Positions 63,045-64,000 of a stretch of DNA of 64,000 bases are shown here, one piece after another. Each line of letters begins with the position of its first letter. Within the stretch, counting starts at the first letter, position 1. The notes beneath the pieces were generated by a model. It was not told where the DNA came from, ran no database searches, and was given only the letters and a program-made list of their open reading frames with translations. The stretch is from Mesorhizobium sp. B2-8-5 (lineage in GTDB: Bacteria; Pseudomonadota; Alphaproteobacteria; Rhizobiales; Rhizobiaceae): the NCBI RefSeq assembly GCF_006440675.2, contig NZ_CP083951.1:186001-250000 (forward strand), written 5' to 3'. A program made the translations under genes and the position numbers.

Positions 63045-64000
63045 TTGGAAACCAGTGCATTCGATCCGCCTGAGGGCTCTCTGCGCAAATCGGTCGGACG
63101 CGGCGCGGTTGTCACCGCGATCGCGCAAGGCGTGCGGGTGGCGACGCAGATCATTTCCGTCATCGTGCTGTCGCGCTTGTTGTCGCCGCAGGATTTCGGC
63201 GTCGTGGCGATGTGCGCGCCGGTGCTTGCCTTCATCGCGCTGTTCCAGGATTTCGGCCTGACCCAGGCGACGATCCAGAAGAGCGGTATCCGTCACGATG
63301 AGGTCAACTACCTGTTCTGGATCAACGTGGCGGTGAGCGCGCTGCTGGCCTGCGTGCTTGCGGCTTCGGCGCCGCTGGTCGCCGCCTTCTATGGCGAGCC
63401 GCGCGTGACAGGCCTAGTCGCCGCCTTTGGCCTGCAGATCGTAGCCTATGGCCTGGGAGCCCAGCATGTGGCGCTGTTGACGCGCCGCATGGAGTTCACG
63501 CGGTTGGCCATCATCGACATCGCCAGCGCCATCGTCGGTGTCGTCGTCTCGATCGCCTGGACCTTCATCGATCGCTCCTATTGGGCGCTGTTCGCCGGCA
63601 CGCTGGCGAGCGCGGTGCTGCCGACCTTGTGCTACTGGTATTTTTCGCGCTGGCGCCCCGGCCTGCCGCGCAAGGTCGAAGGCATCGGCGCGCTGATCAA
63701 TTTCGGCGCCGGCATCACCGGCTTCAACTTCGCCAATTTCTTCGCTCGCAACCTCGACAATGTGCTGATCGGCAAATACTGGGGCGAGGCGCAGCTCGGC
63801 CTCTACGACCGCGCCTACAAGCTCTTGCTTTTCCCGCTCAGCCAGATCACCAACCCGCTGTCGAAGGTGATGGTGCCGGCATTGTCGCGATTGAAGGACG
63901 AGCCGGACCGCTACCGCAGCGCCTATCTGCGTGTCATGCCGCTTATCCTTCTGGTCGCGCTACCGGGTGTCGCCTTCGCCACCGCCATGTCGGACACGCT
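63045..64000 (+). CDS. Polysaccharide flippase, ExoT/Wzx-like (3' end outside window)
   Basis: A frame open for 318 codons to the right edge. The start is TTG 63045 (read as Met; then ETSAFDPPEGSLRKSVGRGA), nine bases after AGGGA; no in-frame ATG precedes the domain. Hydrophobic segments alternate with conserved loops such as VVLSRLLSPQDFG-like (VLSRLLSPQDFGVVAM), DFGLTQATIQK and FFARNLDNVLIGKYWGEAQL with GLYDRAYKL. This is the MOP-superfamily polysaccharide exporter pattern, similar to ExoT. It should flip the lipid-linked repeat made by the Exo transferases. It is divergent from exoL. Confidence 0.88.
   Translation, partial: METSAFDPPEGSLRKSVGRGAVVTAIAQGVRVATQIISVIVLSRLLSPQDFGVVAMCAPVLAFIALFQDFGLTQATIQKSGIRHDEVNYLFWINVAVSALLACVLAASAPLVAAFYGEPRVTGLVAAFGLQIVAYGLGAQHVALLTRRMEFTRLAIIDIASAIVGVVVSIAWTFIDRSYWALFAGTLASAVLPTLCYWYFSRWRPGLPRKVEGIGALINFGAGITGFNFANFFARNLDNVLIGKYWGEAQLGLYDRAYKLLLFPLSQITNPLSKVMVPALSRLKDEPDRYRSAYLRVMPLILLVALPGVAFATAMSDT

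Overview
The window looks like the chromosome of a member of the Hyphomicrobiales (Rhizobiales), most likely Mesorhizobium or a close relative. Evidence: high GC throughout; the rhizobial order malic enzyme - mutS - glnD - murJ - trpS - universal stress protein - nfu; an ActS/ActR (RegB/RegA-type) redox pair; an exoLAMONP succinoglycan-type block in the same gene order as Sinorhizobium; and several copies of intergenic palindromes typical of rhizobia. No rRNA, tRNA, CRISPR array, nod/nif symbiosis genes or prophage was seen.

Layout. 1-6.4 kb: 3' part of a malic enzyme gene (runs off the left edge), a glycosyltransferase-like gene, mutS. 6.4-12 kb: an accessory stretch between mutS and glnD, with a TetR-controlled NTF2-like gene, an aldo/keto reductase and a copper operon (P-type ATPase plus DUF305 protein) behind a textbook CueR-type promoter. 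12-21.7 kb: glnD, murJ, a vapBC pair, trpS, usp, nfu with a probable Irr box, an L,D-transpeptidase lipoprotein, a CueR-like regulator and a nucleoside deaminase. 22.07-25.65 kb: a 3.6-kb transposon with 24-bp perfect inverted repeats and a near-perfect 8-bp target duplication. It carries a truncated IS1595-type transposase and four passenger genes (beta-family protein, sce7726-like PD-(D/E)XK protein, a 52-residue small protein, DUF3800 protein). 25.7-34.4 kb: mmcB, nhaA, actR, actS, hrpB, a DMT transporter and a PIG-L deacetylase, with two copies of a long palindromic repeat.

34.5-46.7 kb: one long catabolic operon. A sugar/polyol-type ABC importer (binding protein, two permeases, a small membrane protein, two ATPases) is followed by a fused ATP-type dihydroxyacetone kinase (DhaK-DhaL), separate DhaL, DhaM, HPr and Enzyme I proteins, a small conserved protein, and a second DhaK of the PTS type. 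Import is therefore coupled to kinases that could draw on ATP or on PEP. A strong TTTAGT/ACTAAA dyad precedes the operon.

46.7-50.9 kb: the most unusual locus. It holds a 28-residue peptide gene with a strong Shine-Dalgarno and a YxxP leader-like motif, a nucleotidyltransferase, a formyltransferase, an HprK-like kinase, a lasso-type B2 protease and a PqqD/RRE protein, but no lasso cyclase. It looks like a RiPP-type peptide modification system that is not a canonical lasso pathway.

51-64 kb: propionyl-CoA synthetase, an acyltransferase, a metallophosphatase, then exoP-exoN-exoO-exoM-exoA-exoL on the minus strand, and a divergent ExoT-like flippase that runs off the right edge. TGCA-N-Y-GCA motifs occur upstream of the acyltransferase and twice between exoL and the flippase gene, which suggests shared control of surface polysaccharide genes.
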